Positions 1-9,157 of a stretch of 64,000 bases of DNA are shown here, piece after piece. This DNA comes from Acerihabitans sp015654925 (GTDB taxonomy: Bacteria; Pseudomonadota; Gammaproteobacteria; Enterobacterales; Enterobacteriaceae). Under the pieces are notes generated by a model that was not told where the DNA came from, made no database searches, and was given only the letters and a program-made list of their open reading frames with translations. The position numbers and the translations under genes were made by a program. The stretch covers positions 1,116,001 through 1,180,000 of the forward strand of contig NZ_CP178732.1 of the NCBI RefSeq assembly GCF_047324175.1, given 5' to 3'. How positions within the stretch are numbered: position 1 is the stretch's first letter; every line of letters starts with the position of its first letter.

Positions 1-264
1 CGCGGCGCTCAGTCCGCCGGGCGTATCATTATTGACGTGGCCAACAGCGGCCAGCCTATACCGCCGGCGGAACAAAGCATGATTTTCGAGCCCTTTTACC
101 AGGGCCGCGCGCAGCGTAAAGGCGCGGTAAAAGGCAGCGGCCTGGGGCTAAGTATTGCCAGGGATTGTATCCGCCGGATGAACGGCGAGCTTAATCTGGT
201 GACGGCCGATTACGCAGGCGTCTGTTTTCGCATAGATTTACCCTTAACCGCCGAGAATGAATAA
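1..264 (+). CDS. glrK: Sensor histidine kinase GlrK/QseE, C-terminal part (gene cut by window edge)
   Basis: The reading frame is open from base 1 and encodes the last 87 residues of a histidine kinase ATPase domain. The N box lies upstream of the window, but the G1 region (VANSGQPIPP), F box (IFEPFYQG) and G2 box (GSGLGLSIA) are visible. GlrK phosphorylates the response regulator GlrR, whose gene lies two positions downstream. The next gene, qseG, starts two bases after the stop, so glrK-qseG-glrR looks like one transcript as in E. coli. The assignment rests mainly on this gene order, because the visible part is generic to HATPase domains. Confidence 0.85.
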   Translation, partial: RGAQSAGRIIIDVANSGQPIPPAEQSMIFEPFYQGRAQRKGAVKGSGLGLSIARDCIRRMNGELNLVTADYAGVCFRIDLPLTAENE

Positions 265-266
265 CA

Positions 267-1064
267 ATGAATTTACGCACCTCACCGGCGATTTACAGGC
301 TGGCGCATCGCCTGAACCGCCTGATGACGCTCTCCGCGCGCGCCATGTCGCGTGCGCGAATATCGGCCCCCATGGTGCTGGCCCCCATGATGCTGGCGCC
401 AATGCTGCTGGCGGGGTGCGCCGGCCATTCGGCGCGCTCCGATCTTTCCAGCTTATCCCCGGACCCGGTGCAGCAGGCGACGCCGCATAGCCGCATGGCC
501 GCCGAATGCAATGAACTATGGCAAAATGACGACAAGGCCGCCCTGAGTGATGCCGGCTATTGGCTGCGCGCCATGCAGTGCGCCGAGCGTATTACGCCGT
601 CCCAGGCCAGGGCGGAAGCGGAAAATCAAAATGGCGAAACCTGGCACGACGCCTTCAGACAGAGTATTTTGCTCAATTCCGCCGGTATCAGCGTGGTGGA
701 GCGTCGCCAATCCTATCAGCATTTGCTGGGGTTCCGTTCCCAGTTCCCCGCCTCGATTTATCCGTTATTCAAAATGTGGCGCCAGCAACAGGCCCTGCGA
801 CTGATGCTGGCGGACGAACGCAGCCGCAGCCAGCGGCAGCAGGAAGCCAGCGCCAGCCAGATCGATCAGATGCGGGTGCAGCAAATCGAATTGCAGCGCA
901 AACTGGATATCACGTCCCGCAAATTGGAAAACCTCACGGAAATCGAGCGACGGTTATCGGCTCGTAAGCAGCTATTGCCGGATAATGACGAAGATGATAC
1001 GGCCGTCCCGGCCGCCGGGGGCCATGGGGCAACCGGTCAATCACAGGGAGCGGGCAGCCAATGA
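267..1064 (+). CDS. qseG: QseG-like outer-membrane lipoprotein
   Basis: A 265-residue protein with an unusually long N-terminal region ending in the lipobox LLAGC (Cys51), so it is predicted to be lipidated and carried to the outer membrane. A charged, Gln-rich helical stretch at about residues 185-235 probably forms a coiled coil. Its place between glrK and glrR matches QseG (YfhG), which interacts with the GlrK sensor in E. coli. The first 30 residues are basic and longer than a normal type II signal, so an internal Met at about residue 20 or 27 could be the true start. The stop overlaps the glrR start by four bases (ATGA), implying translational coupling. Confidence 0.8.
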   Translation: MNLRTSPAIYRLAHRLNRLMTLSARAMSRARISAPMVLAPMMLAPMLLAGCAGHSARSDLSSLSPDPVQQATPHSRMAAECNELWQNDDKAALSDAGYWLRAMQCAERITPSQARAEAENQNGETWHDAFRQSILLNSAGISVVERRQSYQHLLGFRSQFPASIYPLFKMWRQQQALRLMLADERSRSQRQQEASASQIDQMRVQQIELQRKLDITSRKLENLTEIERRLSARKQLLPDNDEDDTAVPAAGGHGATGQSQGAGSQ

Positions 1065-2398
1065 ATCAACGTAAATCCGCCAATTTGCTGCTGGTCGACG
1101 ACGATACCAGCCTGCTTAAACTGTTGGGGATGCGCCTGGCCAGCGAAGGGTTTAATGTCACCACCGCCGAAAGCGGACAGGAAGCACTGCGGCTGCTGGC
1201 GCGGGAGAAAATCGATCTGGTGATAAGCGATCTGCGCATGGATGAAATGGACGGCCTGGCGCTGTTTGGCGAAATCCAGCGCCACCAGCCCGGCATGCCG
1301 GTGATTATCCTTACCGCCCATGGCTCGATACCCGACGCCGTGGCCGCCACGCAAAAAGGCGTGTTCAGCTTTTTGACCAAACCGGTGGACAGGGATGCTT
1401 TATATCAGGCCATCGACAATGCGCTGCAACTATCGATGCCCGCCGGTGACGACAGTTGGCGCGACGCCATCGTTACCCGCAGCCCGGTGATGCTCAGGCT
1501 GCTGGAACAGGCCAAAATGGTGGCGCAGTCGGATGTCAGCGTTTTGATTAACGGCCAGAGCGGCACCGGCAAGGAGATCCTGGCCCAGGCCATCCATGCC
1601 GCCAGTCCCCGCGCCAAACACCCCTTTATCGCCATTAACTGCGGCGCGCTGCCGGAGCAGTTGCTGGAATCCGAGCTATTCGGTCACGCCAAAGGCGCGT
1701 TTACCGGCGCGGTCAGCAGCCGGGAAGGGCTGTTCCAGGCAGCGGCGGGCGGCACGCTGTTTCTGGATGAAATCGGCGATATGCCGTTATCCTTGCAAGT
1801 AAAATTATTACGGGTGCTGCAGGAGCGTAAAGTCCGACCGCTGGGCAGCAATTGGGATTTGGATATCGACGTCAGAATTATCTCCGCCACCCACCGCGAT
1901 TTACCCAAGGTCATGGCGGAGGGCGAATTTCGCGAAGATCTCTATTATCGCCTGAACGTCGTCAGCCTGAAATTGCCCGCCCTGCATGAGCGGGCGGAAG
2001 ATATTCCGGTATTGGCCAACCATCTGCTGCGGGTCGCGGCGCTGCGCCATAAGCCGTTTGTGCGCAGTTTTTCCACCGACGCCATGAAGCGCCTGATGGC
2101 CGCCGGTTGGCCCGGCAATGTACGTCAGTTGGTTAACGTGATAGAACAGTGTGTGGCCCTGACGTCCGCGCCGGTCATCAGCGAAGCGCTGGTGGAGCAA
2201 GCGCTGGCAGGTGAAAATACCGTCCTGCCGACCTTCGTTGAGGCCCGGTTGCAGTTCGAACTGCATTATTTGCGTAAATTATTGCAGATCACCAAGGGAA
2301 ATGTGACCCAGGCCGCACGTATGGCTGGGCGCAACCGAACTGAATTTTATAAACTATTGTCCCGCCATGAGCTGGATGCTAATGATTTTAAAGCCTAA
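1061..2398 (+). CDS. glrR: Sigma-54-dependent response regulator GlrR
   Basis: NtrC-family activator of 445 residues. A receiver domain (about 9-120) carries the phosphoacceptor Asp57 in VISDLRMDEMDG. The AAA+ domain has Walker A GQSGTGKE (165-172), the sigma-54 contact loop GAFTGA (211-216) and Walker B FLDEIGD. A Fis-type helix-turn-helix lies in the last 40 residues (GNVTQAARMAGRNRTEF). The sequence is near-identical to E. coli GlrR throughout, including its end. In E. coli, GlrR with sigma-54 activates glmY sRNA and rpoE. It is the third gene of the glrK-qseG-glrR unit, and glnB follows after 68 bases. Confidence 0.97.
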   Translation: MNQRKSANLLLVDDDTSLLKLLGMRLASEGFNVTTAESGQEALRLLAREKIDLVISDLRMDEMDGLALFGEIQRHQPGMPVIILTAHGSIPDAVAATQKGVFSFLTKPVDRDALYQAIDNALQLSMPAGDDSWRDAIVTRSPVMLRLLEQAKMVAQSDVSVLINGQSGTGKEILAQAIHAASPRAKHPFIAINCGALPEQLLESELFGHAKGAFTGAVSSREGLFQAAAGGTLFLDEIGDMPLSLQVKLLRVLQERKVRPLGSNWDLDIDVRIISATHRDLPKVMAEGEFREDLYYRLNVVSLKLPALHERAEDIPVLANHLLRVAALRHKPFVRSFSTDAMKRLMAAGWPGNVRQLVNVIEQCVALTSAPVISEALVEQALAGENTVLPTFVEARLQFELHYLRKLLQITKGNVTQAARMAGRNRTEFYKLLSRHELDANDFKA

Positions 2399-2466
2399 TT
2401 TGGCTCTGTTGTTTGTTCCGATGACATGCGGCAAGCGCCGCCAATCAGCTTGCAAAGGGTGCTGTA

Positions 2467-2805
2467 ATGAAGAAAATCGATGCGATTATCAAACCGTTCA
2501 AACTGGACGATGTACGTGAGGCGTTGGCGGAAGTCGGCATTACCGGCATGACCGTAACCGAGGTCAAGGGCTTCGGGCGCCAGAAAGGCCATACCGAGCT
2601 TTACCGCGGCGCGGAATACATGGTGGATTTTTTGCCGAAAGTAAAAATCGAGCTGGTGGTGTCGGATGATATCGTCGACAGCTGCGTGGACACCATCATG
2701 CACACCGCCCAGACCGGTAAAATCGGTGACGGCAAGATCTTTGTGTTCGACGTGGCGCGGGTGGTTCGCATCCGTACCGGCGAACAGGACGAAGAAGCCA
2801 TTTAA
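2467..2805 (+). CDS. glnB: Nitrogen regulatory protein P-II
   Basis: A complete 112-residue PII protein with start MKKIDAIIKPFK. The T-loop contains the uridylylation site Tyr51 (LYRGAEYMVDF), and the C-terminal signature TGKIGDGKIFV is present. PII senses 2-oxoglutarate and ATP/ADP. It controls glutamine synthetase adenylylation through GlnE and nitrogen-responsive transcription through NtrB. It sits directly downstream of glrR, as in E. coli. No ammonium transporter gene follows, which fits glnB rather than its paralogue glnK. Confidence 0.97.
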   Translation: MKKIDAIIKPFKLDDVREALAEVGITGMTVTEVKGFGRQKGHTELYRGAEYMVDFLPKVKIELVVSDDIVDSCVDTIMHTAQTGKIGDGKIFVFDVARVVRIRTGEQDEEAI

Positions 2806-3089
2806 TACAGCGGTCGGCTTGTCCCGGTGCTCGAACCGGCCGGGGTGGCCCGCTGCCCGTCATGAAAAAATCCTCCGCCGGCGTGAAAAAATATCCCGAT
2901 CCCCGTCCAACCCCCGTCAGCCGCCAGCCCCAGGGCAGTGCAACGGAATCGTTTGCGTAAAAACCATGGCCAGACCCTATCGGAGCAGGGGCAAAAAAGT
3001 TTACACTATCCCCATGGCCTTACCGGATTTTACTCGCCTTTTTTATTGACAAATTCAGCCAGCCGAGCCAGCTGATCCAGGAGAAGCGG
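2806..3089. other. glnB-glyA intergenic region; hmp absent
   Basis: These 284 bases hold no convincing gene. In E. coli the flavohaemoglobin gene hmp lies here, and no trace of it is visible. The region carries the leader of glyA with a PurR-like site near 2943-2958 and a strong glyA ribosome binding site (AGGAGAAG) just before 3090. Confidence 0.6.
2943..2958. promoter_or_regulatory. PurR-like operator upstream of glyA
   Basis: The 16-mer ACGGAATCGTTTGCGT has a right half that matches the PurR consensus (GTTTGCGT) and a partly matching left half. E. coli glyA is repressed by PurR, so the position about 135 bases before the start is sensible. Only one half-site is strong. Confidence 0.45.
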
Positions 3090-4343
3090 ATGTTAAAGCG
3101 TGAAATGAACATTGCAGATTATGATGCCGAACTATGGCAGGCAATGGAGCAGGAAGTGGTGCGCCAGGAAGAGCACATCGAGCTGATTGCTTCGGAAAAC
3201 TACACCAGCCCGCGCGTGATGCAGGCGCAGGGTTCGCAGCTGACCAATAAATATGCTGAAGGCTATCCGGGCAAACGCTACTATGGCGGCTGTGAATTTG
3301 TCGATGTGGTCGAGCAACTGGCCATCGATCGCGCCAAGGCGCTGTTCGGCGCCGATTATGCCAACGTGCAGCCCCACTCCGGTTCCCAGGCGAATTTCGC
3401 CGTCTATACCGCCCTCCTGCAGCCGGGCGATACCGTGCTGGGCATGAACCTGGCCCACGGCGGCCATCTGACCCATGGTTCCCCGGTCAACTTCTCCGGC
3501 AAACTCTATAACATCATTCCTTACGGCATCGATGAAAGCGGCCATATCGATTATGCGGAGCTGGCGCAACTGGCCCAGGCCCATAAGCCGAAAATGATTA
3601 TCGGCGGTTTCTCCGCATACTCCGGCATCGTGGATTGGGCCAGGATGCGTGAAATCGCGGACAGCGTCGGCGCCTACCTGTTTGTGGATATGGCCCACGT
3701 GGCGGGGCTGATTGCCGCCGACGTCTATCCGAACCCGGTACCCCATGCCCACGTGGTCACCACCACCACCCATAAGACCCTGGCCGGTCCGCGCGGCGGC
3801 CTGATCCTGGCCAAGGGCGGCAGCGAAGAGCTGTATAAGAAGCTTAACTCCGCGGTATTCCCCGGCGGCCAGGGCGGCCCGCTGATGCATGTCATCGCAG
3901 GCAAAGCGGTGGCGCTGAAAGAAGCCATGGAACCCGAATTCCGTATTTATCAGCAGCAGGTGGCCAAGAATGCCAAGGCCATGGTAGCGGTATTCCTGGA
4001 ACGCGGTTACAACATCGTTTCGGGCGGCACCGATAACCATCTGTTCCTGCTGGATCTGGTGGATAAAAACCTGACCGGTAAAGAGGCGGATGCCGCTCTG
4101 GGCCGCGCCAACATCACGGTGAATAAAAACGCAGTGCCCAACGATCCGAAAAGCCCGTTTGTCACCTCAGGCATTCGCATCGGTACCCCGGCGGTTACCC
4201 GCCGCGGTTTTAACGAGCAGGATGTACGTGCGCTGGCCGGCTGGATCTGCGATGTGCTCGACAGCATCAACGATGAAGCGGTAATTGAACGCACCAAACA
4301 AAAAGTGCTGGAAATCTGCGCCCGCTACCCGGTTTATGCCTGA
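3090..4343 (+). CDS. glyA: Serine hydroxymethyltransferase
   Basis: A full-length 417-residue PLP enzyme, collinear with E. coli GlyA from MLKREMNIADYDAELW to the end ICARYPVYA. It converts serine and tetrahydrofolate to glycine and 5,10-methylene-tetrahydrofolate, the main source of one-carbon units. The PLP lysine lies in the motif TTTTHKTLAGPRGG near residue 229, and the substrate-binding GKRYYGGCE segment is intact. The start is preceded by AGGAGAAG. A PurR-like site lies upstream and a clear intrinsic terminator follows. Confidence 0.98.
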   Translation: MLKREMNIADYDAELWQAMEQEVVRQEEHIELIASENYTSPRVMQAQGSQLTNKYAEGYPGKRYYGGCEFVDVVEQLAIDRAKALFGADYANVQPHSGSQANFAVYTALLQPGDTVLGMNLAHGGHLTHGSPVNFSGKLYNIIPYGIDESGHIDYAELAQLAQAHKPKMIIGGFSAYSGIVDWARMREIADSVGAYLFVDMAHVAGLIAADVYPNPVPHAHVVTTTTHKTLAGPRGGLILAKGGSEELYKKLNSAVFPGGQGGPLMHVIAGKAVALKEAMEPEFRIYQQQVAKNAKAMVAVFLERGYNIVSGGTDNHLFLLDLVDKNLTGKEADAALGRANITVNKNAVPNDPKSPFVTSGIRIGTPAVTRRGFNEQDVRALAGWICDVLDSINDEAVIERTKQKVLEICARYPVYA

Positions 4344-4390
4344 AATGGGATCTGAATCCCGGCATCGTTAACGCCGGGATCGATTTTCAC

Positions 4391-4419
4391 AAGGCTCTTG
4401 TTGCCAAGAGCCTTTTTTT
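4391..4419 (+). terminator. Rho-independent terminator of glyA
   Basis: A perfect 10-bp stem, AAGGCTCTTG and CAAGAGCCTT, with a TTGC loop is followed by a run of seven T. It lies 48 bases after the glyA stop and just before the convergent csiE stop codon. Confidence 0.93.
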
Positions 4420-4438
4420 GGCCGCAGCGCAGGCGGGA

Positions 4439-5716
4439 TTAAGCTTTCCCGGACCCGGCGGGGGCCTCAAGCAATTGACGGATTCGCTCTTGCTGCGATT
4501 GTACCAGGGGCAGGCGCACCAACATTAGAGGCGGCGAGAACAGCGGCAGCGGCATGGCGAAAGGGGTAACGATCAGCACGGTATTTTTGGGCGCGCCATG
4601 GGCCTGAAATTCTTCCATCTCCTGGAATTTAATATTCAGCGGCAATAATGTTAATTCGCGTATCTGCAACTCCAGCAATTTTTCCTGTATGCCATCGCTC
4701 TTGGTCAGGATGACCACCTGCTTTTCCTGCAAATCGTTATCCTGCATCAGCCAGGCGCCGAAAATCACCGCGACCAGCCCCATCTCCTCGCGGGAAAAGC
4801 GAATGCGGTATGCAGCCTCGAAAGGCATCACCGCGGCGCGGGTAGTGCGCAGCAGGCGGGGATATTTTTCCTCCACCTCGGGTTGCAGGCTATTGTCGAT
4901 GCCGATATGAAAATGGCAGCGCTCCAGCGCGGCGCTGAGATGAGAGAATAATTGACCGGCCAGCAGCTCCGGCTGGTTAAAGCTCATGGCGGATAGCCGC
5001 TCGAAATTCTGGATCAATCGCTCAATTTCCACCATCAGCCGCCGATCGCAACCTGAGCGGGACTGGGGATGATGGGGCGTTTTAAGCTGGTCGACCAGCA
5101 GCGTAAAGCAGAGCAATTCGGCGGCGGGAATGGGCCAGTGCCGCAATGCTTCGCATATCCTGGGGTATTCCGCCTTCTGTTGCAGCCATTGCTGCTGATG
5201 CTGGTTGAACTCGGGATGTTGCGGCAACGGGCACTGCGTGAGGGCGTAACGCAGATAGAGCGACAGGAAAGGGCGATCGTATGGCGCGACCGCGCGGCCG
5301 AGCAGCCCGGTATACTGCTCGATGACTTCTTCGAGCTGTTCATGGCTGGCATGAAATTCGGGGGGTACCCGGCCCCACTGCTGTTCCTGCAGCGGCAAAA
5401 AATACCGGTTGACTTTATCCGGACAAAGGCGCAGGGCCCTGCGCATGCCTTCAATCAGGCACAGCCGCTGGTTTAAAATATTGCCTTCGATCCGGTAGCT
5501 TCCGTCATGGTGCGTCGCCAGAGTTAGATGGTAGATGCGGCGGATCTCGCTCTCAATGTGCGCCAGATCGCGCCGCGTCGTCGGCATGTCGTCGCCGTTA
5601 TAACGGGACAACGATACCAGCGACAAGGATGGCAGCGGCGCAAAAAGCATTAAAAGCAAATGACTGCGGCGTTGCGGGCCGGAAAGCGCTGGCACCGCGG
5701 GGGTGTGCAGGCTCAT
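4439..5716 (-). CDS. csiE: Stationary-phase inducible protein CsiE
   Basis: A 425-residue protein aligning over its whole length with E. coli CsiE (426 residues). The N-terminal GPQRR, the central GSYRIEGNILNQRLCL, and the C-terminal LVAVIFGAWLMQDNDL and AMPLPLFSPPL blocks are conserved. The family contains PRD-like regulatory regions but its molecular role is not established. In E. coli it is sigma-S and CRP dependent. The gene lies between glyA and suhB as in E. coli, but the neighbouring hca cluster is replaced by the Ig-domain genes. The start at 5716 gives the same N-terminal length as E. coli. No strong ribosome binding site is visible. Confidence 0.93.
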   Translation of the reverse strand: MSLHTPAVPALSGPQRRSHLLLMLFAPLPSLSLVSLSRYNGDDMPTTRRDLAHIESEIRRIYHLTLATHHDGSYRIEGNILNQRLCLIEGMRRALRLCPDKVNRYFLPLQEQQWGRVPPEFHASHEQLEEVIEQYTGLLGRAVAPYDRPFLSLYLRYALTQCPLPQHPEFNQHQQQWLQQKAEYPRICEALRHWPIPAAELLCFTLLVDQLKTPHHPQSRSGCDRRLMVEIERLIQNFERLSAMSFNQPELLAGQLFSHLSAALERCHFHIGIDNSLQPEVEEKYPRLLRTTRAAVMPFEAAYRIRFSREEMGLVAVIFGAWLMQDNDLQEKQVVILTKSDGIQEKLLELQIRELTLLPLNIKFQEMEEFQAHGAPKNTVLIVTPFAMPLPLFSPPLMLVRLPLVQSQQERIRQLLEAPAGSGKA

Positions 5717-6149
5717 GGATAACGATGCCCTTGGTTAAAAGTTTATAGCTAAGAATAGCGAAAATTTTTGCCAAGCGGGCCGCTTGCTGATTTTGTTTAT
5801 GCTTTATCAGAGCGGGGTCACATTTTGCCAATAATCCGCCCACCGAAAATGGGATGCCTAAGCGAGGGGCATCAGCGGCTTTTCCCTATGTTATGAAATA
5901 AAAGCGCAGTTATTTACATGCTGATAATTATGAATGTTCAATATTTTATTAAAATTAACCGAATTTTAATAAAGGCCGGGCACGCAATCAACGGTACCCG
6001 ATCATCTTAGCGACCTGCCAAACGGTCGGGCATTGTCCGAGAAACCTGGCCTGTATAAATATTACTGCCTCCCGTACGGCGTTTAGGACAGTTTGTATCG
6101 ATATGGAGTTGATTTGACCTGGTGATTTTTATAGCTTAATCATTGAAAG
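5717..6149. other. Gene-free stretch between csiE and the Ig-domain genes
   Basis: This 433-base AT-rich stretch has no supported gene. It should hold the csiE promoter and the 3' end of the Ig-domain transcript. I saw no convincing terminator, RNA gene or repeat in it. Confidence 0.5.
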
Positions 6150-7130
6150 CTATATTGGACCATTGTCCCATACGCTTATTAAAGTTTCAGTGAGATTATT
6201 AAAACTATAATATCTCTGGGAAAATGCCCTGCCACCATTAACAGAGGCACGCAAAACTATTTCACTTAAATCATTTTTTAGTAATGTCACATTCGGGTCA
6301 AAGAAGTAGCAGCCAAGCGTGGCTTCGGATTCAGAAAAACTGCAATTAGATGTACAGTTTAATATCTGAGAGGGCGATCTATCTAGTTTAATTGTATAAA
6401 AATGATCTTGCAATAAATTATACCCTGCGAGTAACGTTTGAGTACCTATAAAACCATGCAGAGATAAAGTGCGCGTACCGAGTAAAATAGGATATTTTGA
6501 CGAAAAATTTAAGCCAACGCTAATGCTTTGTCCCGGAGGAGTTTGCGACTTGGCCGTTACGGAAATATTGCCAACAACATTGCTTGAGATTTGCAGCGTT
6601 GCTATGCCCTGGTTATTGGTTGTAATTATAGACGGATAATTTGCCTGGCCATTGGTTGATATGCTTAAAGGATGATTGGCTACAACGGCGCCGGTTTGCT
6701 GATTGCGAAATATAAATTCGACGATATTCTGGCTATTACCATTGGCCTGGGCATTATTGGTGATGATATTCGCTGTCAGTATAGGTGAGCTGTATTCCGG
6801 AACACCACGAAAATATGAATTTGCATATGCGATGTGTCCCACATAGGTGGCCCTGAGCGAAACAGTTTCATTCACCGTATTGGTGAAATGGGCGGTTGCA
6901 GTCCCCTGGGCCCCCGTAGTGACAGAGATAGTTTGGCTATTATTATTAAACCGCGCGCTGCCTGTCAACGCTAAGTTTATTACGGTGCCCGGAGACGGAG
7001 TAACGTTAAGCGTCAATCTAACCGTTGCGACATTCGTGTCGGTACCGTTGGCAATCGCATCAGAGGTGGCCGTCAAGGTCAATTGCGTGCCGGCGTTTGT
7101 TTCTTCCGGGGTAGTATGGGTGATATTCAT
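6150..7130 (-). CDS. Free-standing Ig-like (Big-1-type) domain protein C
   Basis: A 326-residue protein, last of three tandem paralogues. Two Ig-like repeats (about 14-105 and 115-205) share the phrases AxANGTDTNVATV and GQGTATAHF or NNQGIATLQI, which resemble Big-1 repeats of invasin/intimin proteins. The final 115 residues are different and carry a Cys cluster (NCTSNCSF and a later GC). There is no signal peptide, beta-barrel, LysM or membrane segment, so it is not a complete inverse autotransporter. AGGAG lies eight bases before the ATG, supporting a real gene. The DNA is much richer in A/T than its neighbours, suggesting transfer. The function is unknown. Confidence 0.75.
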   Translation of the reverse strand: MNITHTTPEETNAGTQLTLTATSDAIANGTDTNVATVRLTLNVTPSPGTVINLALTGSARFNNNSQTISVTTGAQGTATAHFTNTVNETVSLRATYVGHIAYANSYFRGVPEYSSPILTANIITNNAQANGNSQNIVEFIFRNQQTGAVVANHPLSISTNGQANYPSIITTNNQGIATLQISSNVVGNISVTAKSQTPPGQSISVGLNFSSKYPILLGTRTLSLHGFIGTQTLLAGYNLLQDHFYTIKLDRSPSQILNCTSNCSFSESEATLGCYFFDPNVTLLKNDLSEIVLRASVNGGRAFSQRYYSFNNLTETLISVWDNGPI

Positions 7131-7169
7131 TATGTTTTCTCCTATGGATGACGAAAAAATTACAAATAT

Positions 7170-8102
7170 TTATGTGAAATTAAAAATAAATGATGTTTTA
7201 ATATCAGGGTTGGCTTGTAAAGAAACTAGATATGTAATTTCCATCTGATTAGCACTAGTGGCATAGATGGTGATTTCACCGAATGAATTAGTAATCAGCT
7301 GAGACGGCGGGAATGGGCTTCCCAATTCGTTATAATTTATAACCATATCCGGTACACCGCGGTTGGTATTTAAATCATAAAGCCTAACGCGCGCCACGTT
7401 AGTACTATGGGAATCAGCCGGTTGATTATTGAGTATAAGTTCGGGATATAGTTCGTAATTTGGCGGTACAGCGATAAAATTGGTGGTGATGGTTCTCGAA
7501 ATCGTCGGCGCTATGGCAAGGGTGGCGGTAACGCTGGCATTGCCTGGGAGGACGTTGGTCAATGAGACCTCAGCCGTCCCATTGACATTGGTAATAATTG
7601 ACGATGACGAAAGTATAGCGCCATTTGTGGCAGATAAGTTAAGCTGGGCATTGCCAACCGGCTGGTTGGAATCGCGTAATGAAAAACTGACTCTGTTGGC
7701 ATTGCTACCATTGGCCACTTGATTATTCACCAGCACTTGACCAGTAAGATTATATTGCGGCTCAGGGACATGCGCTTGAAAAAACGTATCGGCATAAGAG
7801 GTTAAATTAGCATAAGCGGCGGTGACGGTGACCGTTTCAATTGTCCGGTTGGTTATAGGTACGCTAATTCGGCCTGAAGTATCGGTTGATACCATACTAG
7901 TGTTTGAGCCATTGGAAAATTGAGCGCTACCGGTCACGGACAAAGCCACCCATGCGGGGTTAGGCCGTTCCCCTTGATAATATATTACGTTAACTGTGAT
8001 GATATTAGTGGCAATGCCATTTGCTTCAGCGCCACTGGTAACAGATAAGGTCAGTCTAATATTAGAGCTTGGGGTTATAGGGGATGGTTTTATTGACGAC
8101 AT
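7170..8102 (-). CDS. Free-standing Ig-like (Big-1-type) domain protein B
   Basis: A 310-residue protein built of three Ig-like repeats of roughly 100 residues. The first begins LTLSVTSGAEANGIATN, the second near residue 130 (NNQVANGSNANRVSF), the third near residue 225 (NNQPADSHSTNVARV). Each has the A-NG-D/N-TN-V pattern typical of Big-1 strands. No signal peptide, membrane helix, catalytic motif or cell-wall anchor is present. An AGGTAA sequence precedes the ATG. It is separated by 39 bases from gene C downstream, so the two are probably co-transcribed. The role is unknown; adhesion or a structural filament is only a guess from the fold. Confidence 0.75.
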   Translation of the reverse strand: MSSIKPSPITPSSNIRLTLSVTSGAEANGIATNIITVNVIYYQGERPNPAWVALSVTGSAQFSNGSNTSMVSTDTSGRISVPITNRTIETVTVTAAYANLTSYADTFFQAHVPEPQYNLTGQVLVNNQVANGSNANRVSFSLRDSNQPVGNAQLNLSATNGAILSSSSIITNVNGTAEVSLTNVLPGNASVTATLAIAPTISRTITTNFIAVPPNYELYPELILNNQPADSHSTNVARVRLYDLNTNRGVPDMVINYNELGSPFPPSQLITNSFGEITIYATSANQMEITYLVSLQANPDIKTSFIFNFT

Positions 8103-8218
8103 GTGTTACCTCACTATTATATATCTTAAATGTAAATTTAGTTTGTCGCAATAATTGATGTTTAATATAATGGCAATTTATTGTACTTGTATGTTTAAAT
8201 ATTATATTTTGATTGTAA

Positions 8219-9157
8219 TTATTGTACGAAATTTAGGCTGAAATCGACGCTTACAGTGTTGTCTCCGGTGAGTTCAGCACGGTAATGCCATGTGCGTGCA
8301 ATCGTATCGCTAACGATATATATATATCGCCCATCGTTTTCAGTTATTCTCGCTGTTATGCTCGGCGCATTGTTAAGCGCAATAATATTAAATGGTTCAT
8401 TTCCCGCTGGTGTCCCAGAGTTAATATCATTAATATATATTATAACCGCATTTCTATCAGTCCCATTGGCGATTGCATTATTAGTAATAATCTCGGCAGA
8501 GATCTGGTATGCCGGTAAGGCCGGAATGAACCTTACAAAGGTGTGGTTATCAGCCGAGGGATCAGCATGAAGTGACGCTGAAACTATCACTTCCTCTGCT
8601 GCAGCGTTTCGGATGTGTAATGTGAATTGTCCCTCGTTATTGGTTAAACCTAAATAACTATGGAGAATTGCGCTACCCGTAACGCTAAATTGTATTACTG
8701 CATCATTTACCGGCAATTGGCTCGCAGTGTTTATTACTGTATAATTTATTATATTTTCATGGCCGGTTTGTGCCTGTGCGTTATCAATTATTACTTTTGC
8801 ACTAATGTATTGAGCAGGGAAGATAGTAAAATTACTGAACACAGTATTATTAACAATATGAGGTCCATTGTATTGACAAATTATATCAATGCACTCCGCT
8901 ACATTATCCACAAAAGGGACGGTAGCTTCACCGATATTGTTTGTTTTGACCGTCAGGCTTTTTTGGTCTGGGATGAAAATGGCATGGCCAGTTAAATTAA
9001 ACGTTAAATCCCGGCCGCTCAGCATCCGATCACCTGAGCGTAGTTTAGCCGTAGCCGTATTAGTGTCGTAGCCATTCGCACGTGCGCCCGATGTCGCGGC
9101 AAGCTCCAGAACAATACTCTTGTCCGCTACAGTTTCCGGTGCGAAACGAGTGTGCAT
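8219..9157 (-). CDS. Free-standing Ig-like (Big-1-type) domain protein A
   Basis: First gene of the tandem set in transcription order, 312 residues. Three Ig-like repeats can be read: about 13-108 (SGARANGYDTNTATA), 115-210 (less conserved, NNEGQFTLHI) and 213-312 (NNAIANGTDRNAVIIY). The strong Shine-Dalgarno AGAGGTGA stands five bases before the ATG. No export signal is seen at the N terminus (MHTRFAPETVADKS), which is odd for an Ig-repeat protein because relatives are surface exposed. The 116-base gap to gene B has no terminator that I can see. The function is unknown. Confidence 0.75.
   Translation of the reverse strand: MHTRFAPETVADKSIVLELAATSGARANGYDTNTATAKLRSGDRMLSGRDLTFNLTGHAIFIPDQKSLTVKTNNIGEATVPFVDNVAECIDIICQYNGPHIVNNTVFSNFTIFPAQYISAKVIIDNAQAQTGHENIINYTVINTASQLPVNDAVIQFSVTGSAILHSYLGLTNNEGQFTLHIRNAAAEEVIVSASLHADPSADNHTFVRFIPALPAYQISAEIITNNAIANGTDRNAVIIYINDINSGTPAGNEPFNIIALNNAPSITARITENDGRYIYIVSDTIARTWHYRAELTGDNTVSVDFSLNFVQ

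Noticed and set aside
2666..3049. 127-codon frame over the glnB end and glyA leader
   Set aside because: It overlaps glnB in another frame and reads through the glyA regulatory region; not conserved in the syntenic E. coli locus.
3132..4040. 302-codon open frame antisense to glyA
   Set aside because: It lies wholly within the highly conserved glyA gene on the other strand, with His/Gly-rich composition typical of a mirror frame and no homology.
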